Source: Trichoplax adhaerens
Lineage: Eukaryota; Placozoa; Uniplacotomia; Trichoplacea; Trichoplacidae
DNA: 64,000 nucleotides
Assembly: GCF_000150275.1 (NCBI RefSeq)
Contig: NW_002060957.1
Coordinates: 1,321,512 to 1,385,511 of the forward strand
Reading direction: 5' to 3'
A program made the position numbers and the translations under genes. Shown here in pieces: positions 36,279-50,600 of this stretch (position 1 is its first letter; the number at the start of each line of letters is the position of its first letter). A model generated the notes under the pieces. It saw only the letters and a list, made by a program, of their open reading frames with translations, made no database searches and had not been told where the DNA came from.

Positions 36279-36907
36279 TGTCACAAAACAGCTTTGCAAC
36301 AAGATAACGTAATGTACGATCAATAAGTCAATTCCTTGAACCACGTATCAAGGAACGATATCTTCACTATCACAAACACTCTTGCTCTACTAGCAGACTA
36401 CATAAAGACTTAAACGCCTCGTATTTTACGTTAAACACTAAGTATAAGAATCCCGTTTATTACACGACATACTGCATTTATATACTCTTCTCAGTAGTTC
36501 ATGAGTCATAGTTAATACAATTAACATTGGAATCGTTTACTGAATTAGATATTAATTTTAGCTACTGCTCCCTTAATGCAAACAACAATGTTTACGAACA
36601 TAGACATGTAATGACTAATACAGAATAGTCAGATTACGATATGTCCGTTCACGGAAAATTTCAATGATAATTTACAATCTACCATAAGTAAATTACAATC
36701 ACAATGATTCGAACTGTAAGTAGATGATTTGCATTTCCTATTATAACTATTAATTTCAGTTCGTGTATATGTGTCACTGTGATAAAAAGTCAGTACTATA
36801 TTAAAACACAGTATATCCTAATTAGAAGTTAACTAAATAAGGATAGTCTAACAGGATTATCCTAACATAGTTATTTCTACTCTAATACAGTATATAACAC
36901 TATCACA
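36279..36907 (-). mobile_element. Solo LTR, complete copy
   Basis: 629 bp, starts TGTCACA, ends CTATCACA, flanked by perfect 5-bp duplications GGAAA (36274-36278, 36908-36912). The minus strand has the TATATAAA box, which sets the assumed transcriptional sense. Confidence 0.85.
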
Positions 36908-36912
36908 GGAAA

Positions 36913-39900
36913 ACTTTTAGTTTAGTGCACCGATAATTTCTTAAAAAGGAGTATATATGAAAATTGGCATTGATATAACGCCTATGGATAGTATCTATTT
37001 TAATTATAATAATATAGAAGTCACTTTTATAAATACTTCGGTAATAAGCAAAAGATACAGTATTTTGGACTCTATGAAAGTAGTTTCTGACTATTATTAA
37101 GTACTTGCATTAGTCATCTTCTCATGCTTGCGTATATTTTTTCTCCGTTTTTGACTATCAATTTGCTCATTTTAACTGTATTTATTTGTATGTTTTCATG
37201 AGCATTATAATTAAGTTTCAATAGTAGTACTGAAGTCATGGCACAAAATATATAAGATTACTAATGACTTCAACATTGCTTTATCTATTACATAAAACCT
37301 GACGTCATTTTCTCACTCATGGATATAAAGTTAGAGCTTTTATAACGACATAGTAAAGCGAATGAGTCTTTACTAGAAATAAAATAATAGATTCGAAAAG
37401 ATATCGAAATAGAAATTATGACAAACGTTTAATCAGCAAAATATTTCTCCAGAATCTAATAGGTTTCCAGCCCTTTTTTCTAGCTATGTTCAAAGATTAT
37501 TACTTTAAATTATACTGATATAATATTTTAATTTATAATCAGTTTATATTAATTCACGACTTTACCTCGGGTTAAACCAAGAACTAGAAAAATGATGAGC
37601 CCGAATGGTTTACTGTCTGTCGCCATCACGTAATGATTAGTGAAATTTTCTGTGTCAAGGACTTAATCGATCTGCGGAACAATTTTTACTCGGAAAAAAT
37701 ACAAATCTTTTCTAAAATAAGTTTAAGAACTACTAATAAGCAAGCATTATCGGCGTTTATTAATATTATTATAGGAATATAAGTAAAATAAAAATATAAA
37801 GTGGGTAATTATATTTGCATGCAGACACGCCCAGTCGAATTTAGTTAAATATAACAGCCGCTCGCGTAGTTGTCAAAGTTTCTTGATTTTCTAGTACCTT
37901 CTGAGAACGGGCATAAAACGCTTGACTATCGTATCTTGAATATATGTTAACTACAAAACAACTTTTGTTGCAGTGAATGTTGGTAAGGGTAACTTATGTC
38001 TCATATTTCCATGAAAGTGCATCATAAAGGCGTACAACATTAATCTACTTTAATTATACAAGGCTAAGGAAAGATTTAACAGATTGATGAGCACATCAAA
38101 TTGTTGGCGATTATGCTATAATTAAACGAAATACCGCGGTAAATTCAATGTGCAAATCTTACGTGCAGTAATTAACGGTTTAATTAAATTGTAAGACTGA
38201 GATTGAATTTAGAGTGCATTTATTAAAATGTTTAGTGACGAAGGCGGTAGTAAACGTATTTAAAAACTGTTACACCTGTGCGTATACGAAGTAACTCTTA
38301 TTCAGTAAATAGTAACCGAAATTGTTTATTTTGATCATTCCGTATAAGGCTTGGGAGAAATAAAATTAAGGGTAAGAAATTCAAAGTAAACAAAACAGCA
38401 CGGTAAAATCTTGTTATTTCGCGAAGTCATATTCAAAATAGAAGATCTATTTAACAATTGGCCGTATCGTAGAGCACATTAAGTGGCATCTGGTAAATAT
38501 GAAGACAGATTAATAGCAGAAATCCTTTCAGTTCTCGGATTTATACCATGTATTGGTCGGCAAATTGTTAATCTTTTCAACTACAAGTGAAGGATTTAGC
38601 ATATCTTGGCGATTTTGCAGCCAAGAGAGTACAGACGTTGTAGAATAGGCTTCTAATGAATCAGATCTTCCATTAAATAATATTAAACGGTAACAGCCGT
38701 AATCAGTACGTGATTACAATCAGATTTATGCTACGTTAGTTCTATTTCAGTTTCAGTATATAGGTTAGATGCTAAGCACTATGATTGTAATTAATCTCTT
38801 TTGATAACTTAAATTCTAGTAATAGCGAGTGTTTTAATACTATATTAATCGCAGAATAAAAGCAACCTTTTCTGCTTTAATCGGAAACTTACGAGAGCTA
38901 ATCTTTGACAATAAGGCTCCTGGAAGGATATAAATTATAATTTGATGTATACTTCATATTAAATGAGAATCAGTATCGATTTAGTGGAGAATTCTGGCAA
39001 ATAACTACATCACTAGGACCATCATATCAAAATTTATGCTAATTAGATTCTACAATTTCTTTAAGCTACATAACTATCATCTCCTACTTAATGGATAGTA
39101 TGAAATACCCTGGGATAGTGTTTTATATCGTTGTGATTTATCGTGTAATATTTAGCCACTATACTGACTAACATTTTAGAGGTAGCCATTGAGCCTTTTA
39201 ATTTGGAACTTAGTGTTTTGATAGACGTTAACAATTTTGTATGACATATCCTATTTACTTGTTACGTCTATTAACAGTTGAAACTAATGATAGTAAATGA
39301 TAATTTTCTAATATTTTTTTCCGTACTCTATTTAGATTTCATGTTAATTACTCTGTAACGGAAGTTTACAACATTGAAGATTGTTATCCCGTAATCTTAT
39401 GCTAATCTGCTTGAAATGGTGAATCAAGTAGTACAGTACTTTATGTATGACTGCGTTTTTATCATGAAATCTATATTTTAGTTTCATAAACTGTAAAATT
39501 TAAAACAGGAAAAAGGAAAATTAGGAATGACATGCTTTATATTATGGGGATAGACATTACTAGCGATTTCATGTAATTAATGTTTCAAAATTAAAGAGAT
39601 AAGATTTTCGTAAACAAATTTAAGCTAAATTATACAGTATTATCCACAGATAAATTTTCGAATGTATTGCATTACTTGCATTTATATAGTCATGAATTTG
39701 TAATTATATATCTTAAAAGTACTACATCAAGAATATTGATTGCACTCTATTTGTATAAATTTGTTGGTCTATTAAATTACCGTACTAAGAGCCTTCCGTC
39801 TTCACTTTGACAAACTGTTTTGTTGTTTACATTAATCTTAGTCTACTATACGAATACGACTTGAGCTATTCCTTGCATAGTCCCATAACCTTAAAACTTC

Positions 39901-41100
39901 ACTCTATTGTATGAATTGGCTTATCCATTAAATTATCAAGAACTTTCTATCTTTAGTTTGATAAGCTGCCTAGTTGTGTGCAACAATCCTGGTCTTCTTT
40001 ACGAACACAACTTGAATTATTTCTTGCATAGTCTCGTAACTTTAATTCTAGGCCAATTTGGTGACCACTTTATCGAATTATAACTTATTTTCGTTAATGA
40101 AATCTAGTTCTTCTCTTAAGTATCAGTTATTCGTTTAAACCTAGCATAAATTGAAGATAACCGATGTGTGATATATCGGTATGCGTGTGATTCTTCGCCT
40201 GAAGTATATTTTAGATGGTATGTATGGGCCCAGTTAGAATGGAAATTTGATATGCTTCATCTAGTTTAGATATATAAAAGTGCTATAGTGTTAAATTATT
40301 ACAAAAAAATTAGTAATATTTAGTTACACAACGACGTTAAAAGTTATGATATAGTTTATAATTTAGATGTTTTAAGCTTTGATACAGTAGTGCTTGTTTG
40401 GTACTGTAAATTAGCATGTGCTTATGATAGATTAATAGGGATGATAGATTGTATGTTATAGCATAAATTATTTACGTGAATGGGTATAATCTAATCTATT
40501 TGCCTTGTATTAATCATCGAATATGTATATTTTTAAATTTTAACGTATCAATTTTTGCTATTTAGTTATAAAACTATTCACGGATTTAAAACACTATTGA
40601 TACAAATGATAACTTCTAGCGACTGCAAAAATTTCTATAAACTCGTCATATTGTCTAACAAAGTTAGTTTTTAAGTTTATTATTTAATATAAAGTTCAAG
40701 GTGTACCAATCACCGTGAATTTATAGAATCAGGATCAAGGATTTTCAGGGTTTCTTAGACAGATTTACTTCCTAATACGTTGTTTAAGGACCAGATTTAT
40801 GGATTTAGTCTTCTCATAATTTTATTATTTATCTTATTACATAAATGGTTACGTTACAGCATGAACTCTAGCATACTTTGGATTGATTCACGATTTTAGT
40901 TTGTGGTAAGTTGTAGCGTATGTAGATTTTACTATAACTGTAATATGTTCATTTATATAGACATTTGCTTTGCGCTTAAACAAAGAATTCTTTACAGTTT
41001 TTTGCACCATATTCAAAATAAGCTTATAGTATTTAGTTATTAACAGTACTTACAGCCTTCCCAATTTTCGAAAATCATTTACTATTACATAGTCTGTAAT
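36913..41100. other. Spacer with one tandem duplication
   Basis: Nothing coding was recognised. Around 39780-40050 a segment of about 160 bases is duplicated in diverged form; ACGAATACGACTTGAGCTATTCCTTGCATAGTC and a matching copy lie near 39851 and 40002. Confidence 0.5.
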
Positions 41101-41119
41101 GGTGTACGTTGTATCTAAT

Positions 41120-41290
41120 TCCACAATCCTGTTCTCTGCATGTGTTCTATCACAAAAGCTATAAATACCGCCGGTTTCTATCTCAGACATCATTAGTTGT
41201 CCTAGTCATAGTATATGTACTATCACACGTTACTCATGGCAGCTTACACAGATCTAAAGTAACTACCTCATTGAATCTCAGCTACTGTCT
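41120..41290. repeat. Dispersed repeat, pair of 32210-32365
   Basis: Similar to the segment in the receptor 1 intron and in the same orientation, including a CTATAAATAC box. A 62-codon ORF here (41109-41297) is not conserved in the other copy, so it is not called. Confidence 0.55.
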
Positions 41291-41299
41291 TCAATAAAG

Positions 41300-43386
41300 C
41301 ATTCTCTTTTATCTAAACCTCCTGTACAGCAATGTTTTTTTCGTATAAGATATTCTAATAAAAGTATAAATGAAACTTATTGCTATCTATGCTGTACAAT
41401 CATTTCTACACATACAGTCACCTCAAAGAGAGTAGGAGTTGATAATTTGTTTTATAATAAATGTAACTATGAGTTTAATTTTCTGCCCCGTGCAGATTGA
41501 GAACCGTACAAACCTTCAATAATATTTTTAGTGATAACTCAGGATAATAATATGCAACATATAAAGCCTTTTTGTATTATAAATTTGCAATATTCTTAGG
41601 CTCTACGATTGCATATCGATTAAATTTAAATTAATGCAACTATTTTAGCCGTTATCGCTCGCTATGATTCTTTGCAAGAACACAAACAGAGGAATTTAAG
41701 GAATTTAGTACAAGATCCATTAGTAAAATTGACTTGTTATTTAGCCTGAATAAGCATTTACAGCTGAAAATGTCGAATTGATCGTTTATTACGACCATAA
41801 CTACTAAAGAAACCCACGCATAACGCTTTATCTAACCTAGTAAGCATTACCATTGTTACGGAAATATTGTAAAAGACTAACAGAGTCAGTTTACAGGAAA
41901 ATCGGTTTTACAACGACTACTTCTAGTAGTTCCAAAATTTAATATCATGAAATAGCAACAAGTAGCCGAAAAGTCAATTTTAACACATAGAAACTGCACT
42001 GGTAATACAAATACTCAATCAAAATATAGTTTCAGAAAATTTTTGTAATACGCCTCAAGAATACATTTGCATAAATTTCTGCAATTCTTGCTTGGATCGT
42101 ATGTATTAAGTACTATTTTTTCGAACATTAAAAATACTCTAAAGTGTAATGGTGACCAATAATCGTCGATCATGATATGACAAAATAAAATGCTCATCAT
42201 TACAATTGCATTAATTATCAGGCATAAGCTATTTATAAAACATTAATGCAACTATAGGTGTCCAGTAAAATTTAATTTCGATAGAGTAACTGTCTAGCAC
42301 TTCACTCGTATATATCTGGCACTCATTAAATCTTGAATAGAATCATTTCAATAATATTACACTTTTATAGTCCTGCTAAATAAATTCTCAGAATCAATAT
42401 TCGCAAATAAGTGGTTCCTACTTATTTCTAGCTCAGCGAAGAGTATCTAACACCTAATTGTTTGTGAAACCTAACTCTAATTAGCTATGGAGTATTTATC
42501 GTGGAGTAGTACTGATATCATGCAATCGTCGCTCAACAAATTAACGAAAAGTTCCAATATCCAATGATAAACTATAGGATCCTGCTAAGATGTCATCGAC
42601 AGCAAAATAATTTGCAAATCCAATTAATAACAGTTCATAGGTCAAATGAAGTACGGTTGTTTTAAATAAATATTCTAAAGTCCTAATAAGCATCTCTAAA
42701 GTTGGAAAGAAACTTTATCGTACTCGTAAATCAGAGCAAGGAGATATAAATAGTTTATGGCATTACAACACCATGATGCGGGAATTATATTTAAAAGATA
42801 CACATTGAGTTAATTCGCAAAGGGAGTTGAATGCGATGATTATTGCAAAATTGTTAGACATTATTCGATACAAGATTATCTAAAAGTAGTATGACGATAG
42901 CACAAATTAGAATCAAGGCTCATACTAAAATTATGTACGGCATTGCATGTCCCATTTATATTGATCTACTTTCTACTCGAATAACATTCATCAGTTTCAT
43001 TAAAGAGTTTAATATTTATACATTCCATATCTTGAATAATAATGGAATGCAAATATTATTTGAAGTAGAAGTACAGTAATTTGTATTTACGCATATATTC
43101 GAGTAACTACGGAATAAAATTTTTTTCATATCCCTCAATACGCAGAAAATCTAAACACTGGCAGCGTAACAAATGATTATAATAAAAATAATAAATATTT
43201 TCACATTCAGTAATTAATTTACTATTACTGTAATTTTTCGGTCTTTAGCCACACTAAAATATTAATAGCTACTTGCTTTAACTAGAAGCTACAAATTTTT
43301 CCTTCAGTCTGCTTCAAATTTGACTGTATGATCGTAACGCGTAGATGACTCATATAAAGAGGGCATCAGAAAAATTTTCAATTGAT
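41300..43386. other. Spacer, nothing recognised
   Basis: No domain-bearing ORF, RNA gene or repeat was seen. The plus-strand ORF at 42891-43079 lacks support. Confidence 0.4.
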
Positions 43387-43391
43387 GTGTG

Positions 43392-43838
43392 TGTCAAAAA
43401 CAGCTTTGCAACAAGATAACGTAATATACGATCAATAAGTCAATTCCTTGAATCACGTATCAAGGAACGATATCTGCACTATCAGAAACACCTTTTCTCT
43501 ACTAGCAGACTACACAAAGACTTAAACACCTCTTATTTTACGTTAAACACTAAGTTTCAGAATCCACTTTATATGTCCTATCACGGAACATTTCCACGAT
43601 AATTTACGATCTATCATAAGTAAGTTACAATCACTATGATTCGAACTGTAAGAAGATGATTTGCATCCCCTACTATAACTATTAATTCAGTATGTGCATA
43701 TGTGCCACTGTCATAAAAATTCAATGCTATATTAAAACGCAGCATATCCAAATCAGAAGTTAACTAAATAAGGATAGGCTAACAGAATTATCCTAACATA
43801 GATATTTCTACTTTAATACAGTATATAACTTTGTCACA
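43392..43838 (-). mobile_element. Solo LTR with internal deletion
   Basis: 447 bp, starts TGTCA, ends TTGTCACA, with perfect duplications GTGTG (43387-43391, 43839-43843). About 180 bp are missing relative to the complete copies, between AACACTAAGTTTCAGAATC and TATGTCCTATCACGG. The loss removes the TATA-box and AATAAA segment. Confidence 0.83.
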
Positions 43839-43843
43839 GTGTG

Positions 43844-46800
43844 CCGTTACTGAATATGTCTTACATGTTCACTGTAACTACTTACTTTCGATAAAGATGC
43901 CTTCATTCTTCTTGTAAATAATGTAAATAAATACTAGAGTTATCTTTACAATATCAAAAATCGTACGATAGCGATAACTAAACTATTTCCTTCCGGTAAA
44001 ATGTAAGATCACGTAGATTACCCTATACTTCAAGCATTGTGTTAAATTTCCTAAAGAATTTCATTAATCCCAATAGGAATTAAGTCCTTATTGGTAATTT
44101 CAAATTTAGGAATTTTGGTAAATTTTACACCAAATACAGAAAAATTTACAGAATTAGCATAAATGCAATAACATGTCTTAGTTGGAACAAGCAAATCTTT
44201 AGTTTTAAAATTTAACTCCAATCCTGACTATATTCTCAGAATAAAGCTTTCGTAATAGATATAAAGTATGCTTATTTTAATAGCTTAGAAATCGAACGAA
44301 ATTATATAATCGAATCAAAGTGATTCCGATTTCAGTATTGATTATTTTGAGAAATATAGCATGATCGGTATTATTCGATTTCATCATTATTTGAATTTTC
44401 GATGTTAGAATTTATGATTATTTGTTTTATATTTAATAAAGATTTAAACTGATTACTATATATACAAGCTGAGATTTACTGCAAGATTGAAATAGTTTAT
44501 GTTTACTATAAAAGACATCAAATACTATACGCGTACATAAAATTATTTTCAAATGACAATATTACGTTCTTGCCAGCATCTTTGAAACTATACCATATCC
44601 ATCTACGTAATGTAAAATAAATCTTATTAATTATTAAGGGCAATAGCGTTAGTAGAATTGATTGTTTATCATCTAAGATATTGTGCAGTTTTAATGATGT
44701 GATATATCCAATTCGATTCTGCCCGCTAAATTTATATTGAGAATTAATCATACTTTAGAGGTGAGTGAACAAATAACTTTTATTAGTGTCGGAAATTGTT
44801 ATTTGTAACGTATGCAAAGAAACATTACGACTATGGCCAAATAAATTAAGTTAAACCCTTTGGATGACTTAGTCATATAAAGAAAATATTTATAGAATCA
44901 GAGTTTACAAATTCTGATTTTTTTAAATTTGTGTTACATAAAGATTTACAGTGAGTAAGAACAAGTATTTCTAATATTTTTGTAATCTGGTATTACTATT
45001 CTCCTGTTTATTAGTATAAAGCTTTAATGATGCTCACCCAATGTATGATATGATAATAATGGAATTCACAATTCTAAATGATAAAATAATTTTTATGATT
45101 AATGTTTACTCAATCTACCTAATATAAAATAGCCTTTCATTGACAATACTATTACTAAAACCTTACCCGATGCCCTAATTTTAACATTTACTTACCATTA
45201 GTAACACCAAAAGAATACTCTAGGCTTTATAAGCATTCATGTTGCTGTCTAGCTCAGTAATAGCTACATTCCAATGGATGGTTACATAGTGCCAAGCTAA
45301 GGCGCATTTTCCCAAGGATGCAAAATAGCAAAGAAATCCTTCGTTCAAACCTCTCAACATGAAGTAAGTGCATGCTGAGAATTACAGTAAGCCTCAGCAT
45401 GAATCGAAGTTAGGATTTGCACACATATGATTATTTGTTTGATATGATAAATATTATAACAATATTTTCATTAAGAAGTCCAAAATATAATAAAAATATT
45501 AAAGCATGTCACGTATTACCTCGTGAATCGGAAGTAAATTATCCAAAAAGATTCCGATTTCATATATGCGCCAATCTAGAAAATTAAAGCTATCGATATC
45601 ATCCATCTTTCTCAATTTCTAGCTTATATCATATAACGCGTTTAATTAAATATCCGAAGCAATGCTCTTTCCTTATATTTGAAATTTGTTAATTTTTAAC
45701 GTTATATGTTATCATCAAATAAGTGAAAGCAAAAATTTTTCTTGAGAAATAAGTTTCGACAGGCTGAAACAGATTTACAGCCTTAATTTAATTCAAGTAA
45801 TCAGGTACCTCACTCATTATTTAGTATAGTGCTGATATTCTCTGATAACTAATTAAGCTAAGATGATAAGATAACATCAAAATTTATGATAAAATTCAAC
45901 ATTTTGGACTTTTGTATATCAAACCATCTGTAGCAATTTTGTCTAAAAGTAGCATCAAGTGGGGGAATTGAGAGATTCAAAACATACTATATGCGAATCT
46001 ACTTCTATTTGATAACTTAATAGAATCGTTAGATTAATAATCATTTTTAATAAGTATTTATATTTGATTATAATTGAATGGCGAATGAAACATAGTGTTT
46101 ACTTTAAGTAAAATTTTCATTTAGCTCTTCAATTAATTTAAAATTACGTAGGAATTTAACATGCGGGCTGCACTACATCGATATTATTTGAAACTTATAT
46201 TCCAAATTAAAGTTTATTGATATGTAAATACTCGTTTTGAAAAAAAATGAGACGGAATCACTTACATTTTACATTAATTTGTAGTCCTGGGTTGTGTTAA
46301 AATCAGATCACGGAAATTCCAAAGTTGCAGAAAAAAGAACTTTATGAGACCTAATGCAAAGTCTAGCTGTCCACAGCTCTATTCTAACCGAATGCAACTA
46401 ATGAAATAGTTCTAAAAAGAATAATCAATTAATCTAACGTCTCCTGCTTTTATACTTTCCGTAGCCTTCGTAGCTACAATCAACGTAGCAGCATTCTACC
46501 TTATTTTACATATATTCAGCTTATTATTTGTCATAATATTTTACAGCGAACCATCGTTAATCCAATACGGAAATGATCACAGCATTTTCGCAGACATTAT
46601 TCCTACCACTCGAAGTGCAATGAACTAAGAATATCGTAATATATGATTTACAATTCTATTTTTAGCTCTAACATTATTAGTAGCTCAACATTTTACTGTA
46701 CATAGTCATCTGCACTCTAGCATGGAGTATATCCGTACAGTCTATAATTATGGGCTACTAAATATATATATCATACCATAAATATAGAAAAGACACTACC

Positions 46801-47221
46801 GTATATCATACTAAACATGGCTGATAGTATACAATCACAATACTAATACTTTACATGGGTGTAATTAGCTTTTTCATGCTAGGGATGGTTGAATTGAGAC
46901 TAATATTAGTTAATGCATTCGACATGGTGTATTGATCAAGAAAATTAGTTAAAACATTATAAAAAAAAATTCTGTAAATGCTTACAGTGTTATTAATTAA
47001 TTATTATTAATCGAAGTAATAAATGAATTGTGTATCATGTGCAGCTATATTTATATAAATATATAATTGGCAATACGAACAAAAACGCTGTGAAGTACTC
47101 GGATATTGTAAATTTGCTATAAAGCAATTTATAGTAAATAGTTGCAATCATCTATAACTAGAATATCGACGATAGGATTACATTAATATTTCAAATTAAA
47201 TCTTAACATCTAAGTACTTAC
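43844..47221. other. Spacer downstream of receptor gene 2
   Basis: No transmembrane exon fitting receptor gene 2 was found on the minus strand. On the plus strand 46425-46628 is an ATG-less 67-codon open frame with about 35 hydrophobic residues, of unknown meaning. Confidence 0.35.
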
Positions 47222-47616
47222 AGTCTCTTATCGCTTGAATTATAATTATTACAGAATATTCTATTCTAATTTCCTTTAATAATATAATATTGGTATTATA
47301 TGTATTCACATATTTTAAAAGAGATTAATATTATCGATGTTCTTAAGAAGGATTCAAAGTTATCCCACATTTATGATATCAATTGTTACACTTTTCACGG
47401 CATGCTTATTATCTACGGTCATTAAGCAATCACGATTAGAATTGCTTTGGCAATCATATTTAACTTTAAACGAATTTTCCTGGTCAGTACTTATGTACTT
47501 GATCTGATACTGAATCGAAGATAGGCACTGATAGGCAAGACTGGGTGGACGCCAAAATAATTGTACATGTGTACAGTTGCTTTTAACTCGAATATTCGTC
47601 GCTGCAGGCGCGTTCT
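47222..47616 (-). CDS. Receptor 2 exon(s): FN3 domain 3, interrupted
   Basis: 47390-47616 gives C-x6-W-R-P-P, QC, YQIKY and C-x7-C (CQSNSNRDC). The terminal strand reappears at 47222-47273 (EYSVIIIIQAIRD, phase-1 donor GTAAGT), matching the ends of the paralogous FN3 exons. The 116 bases between contain stops, so they are either an extra intron (GTAACA...AAAG) or a disabling insertion. Confidence 0.55.
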
Positions 47617-50600
47617 CTACGAAGTAAAGTGTAAAACCTTCTAAGACAAGTTATGCCATTAAAATGAAACTAAGCTATTTATTGTTAACATCCGATATCT
47701 ACTAATCTGTAGACTTTTCCTAACTTACTTAATTGACTGCAATCTATTTTTTGCTTTCCCGTCGTGAAGTACGTTTGACTTGGAATAGTAGTTTGAGGAG
47801 TAGGCAGTGTTGTCGGCTTTGCTTGACTTGTATGGAGACTATCGATCTTAAATTGTTGTAGTGTACTGTTGTCGCTGACTTTATTATCATATTTCATCGC
47901 ACTTGCAAGCCAATGATATGTAGTATCCAATTGCAATTCGTCAAATTTAAGGAATAAATTTCTTACGTCCCTAATGAACTATGTTAACGTCCAATTAGAA
48001 TTAGATTAAAATCTACTTCTACATCTGCTAATCCGTCAGATTGGCAAGTAAATCTGCATGATCATATTTTTAGTAAATTATCAGCCAGATTATTTTTTTA
48101 TATCTTTCAGAGATTATAGTATGGTGTTAAGGTAGGAATTGGAAACTTGGAATATGAAAAGATGCTATCATAATTTGTGCAATTTTATAATGGAATTAAA
48201 TATATATGTATGCACAAAAATAGGTATCTCCTAACAATTACTACATTTATAGTATTATTACTTGAAAGGTTCTTCCTGATTTATTTCCTTCAGATAAAAA
48301 GAAGTGATAATGGTAGCTTGCACCATAATAGCATCGATCATGTTGATAGCAGGTTAATTTTACTGTTTCCTTCTTATAGTCAATAAGACTTCGACATTCT
48401 TTAGGTGGAGCTGGTTCATCTATAAAATAGAATAAAATTTACTGCTACCTAAAATAGAATGACATCACATATGATCTAATTTATATGGCTTACACAGCAT
48501 ATTTGGCCAAGTTCTGTAAAATGCGCTAGTGGAGTGGTGGCGATTGTCGATTGTGCTTGCCAATACTTGATAGACTAAGGTAGAGCCTATTTTCCTTCCA
48601 TCAAGAGTAATCTGGCATTGGGTATGAGAAGTTTTATTGCAGGCATATTTCCAATCAGTATTGCCACTAGCAGAATAAATTCTATAGTATATGCCATATT
48701 GAAGGAAGGGTTGGCAACTCGAATCTACAGCTGGTGGATCCCATGTAAATGTGATGCGAGTGCAATCAATTTTAACTTTCAGGTTTTTAGCAGCTTCTAA
48801 ATTGTCTAAAGAAATAATGGATTATATTATTAAAGACGGAAAGTTTAATTCATTTATGGAATAAACATAATAAAATATGTGGCATTTGATAAGCCAAAAC
48901 ATTTGCTCTTCAACTTTTCAACATTATCTTGTGCGAAAGAGTGCTAATTGAATATTTCGAACAATATAACATAACATTTCAAAAGACACTGGAGTGGTTT
49001 ATTAATATCATTTTTATTTGTGATTAACATTAAATTTGCTAGAAGTAAGACGAAATGTTAGCATGAGCATACCTACCTTCAATGTAGTAAATTTGTTTAC
49101 ATAAATAAAGGGTAGCAAATCGTTCTAAATATATTTCATAGGGTAAAATGAAATGTTATCTAAAGGATTAGAGTTACTAATGCTATCTTCATCGTAAACA
49201 TTCTAGATATTATATTTACCTACGGAATATTAATTTAAGGATTTTAATCAACTTAATATAAAACTATGTTAAAAAAAATATTGAATGAATTTCTTGTGAC
49301 GTATTTGAATATGCAATCTGCTAGAATAAGCATTCAGTGAAATACGTATTCGTAAACAGTTTTGTGAATCCTAATACCGCTTTCAGTTGCTAAACGAAAT
49401 TATTTCTTAACAATTAAGTTATAAGTAAAGCTATTTGTTATAAAAAATCAACTGATTATTCTGTAATACCACTTTAAGTCTGCAATTTGAGTACGCATAC
49501 TAATGCATATTATTAGACTAAAAAATTACTTACATGTTTGAGCAGTATTCTTATCAGTAATAGTTATCATGTTCTAGTATACACAGTAAAAGGCGCAATC
49601 TACATTTACTGTAAACTAAAGTCATTACTAAAAAATAATTTCACATCGCAATGCAATGAATTCGCCAAATATCATGTATTTTAAATCAGTAAAATATGGG
49701 CTAAAAAATGATGTCATAGGATTGACCAACTCTCGAGTTTGACCGAAATATATGTGCAGTATGTGAATAATAGCAACAATGCCGACTTGTATTGTCTTTA
49801 TATACATAAGTATGCACGCATGCATGCTACAGCTAAAGCTGGAAACCCCTTTCTTATTCCTCTATAAATAGTTTAAAGACATATACGTATATGCGTAAAA
49901 TAATATTTATCCATTTTGAAATTTCGGTTTCGCTCAAACAGCTTGTTGTCAAATCGCACGTGAGTGTTAAATGCTAATTATTGACATAAATCTTCATTAA
50001 GTTAAAGCTCGAAATAAGAGAAAAATTTTTAAAGTTTTGGTTTGCTTGCCTAATTTTTTACTGCAATGCGAGCGAGGTACATCTTTTGTAGCCACTGTAG
50101 TTGGAACTTCAGTCGTTGCCATCGAAGAATGTAAAGAAAAATTGAATTGAGGAGTGAAATTGCTTTCGCGATTGCTGTAGGTCTTACTACTAGCATACCA
50201 ATAATAATTTACTTTGGCATTTAATTGAGAAAATTGAATCACTTTAGTTCTTTTGCCATTCAGCGAAAACTGTTATAGAAAAAGAAACATTTATTATTAT
50301 AATTTAGAAGTCGGCATTGCTCTTACACAGTTTCATAGTTAATGAGCGTTAAACTTTTAAATCTGTCTTTCGTCAGATGTAAGATAGTCGCCAATTTCAA
50401 TTTAAGTATCTATGTATGATATCGATAATTCATAAGAAGCCTACTTTTTGTATTTGAGTATTGGAATCTCTTCTACCCAAGTAGAAGTAGTAGGAATAAC
50501 TGGATCCATAATAACATCGATTATGCTTACTACAAGTCAATGTAACTGATTTCTGATTCAAATCGATGATTGTTTGGCAGTTTTGAGGTGGTATGGGCAT

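Noticed and set aside
48177-48800. Plus-strand ORFs at 48177-48386 and 48618-48800
   Set aside because: They are antisense to receptor 2 exons, which have splice sites, correct phases and domain signatures on the minus strand.
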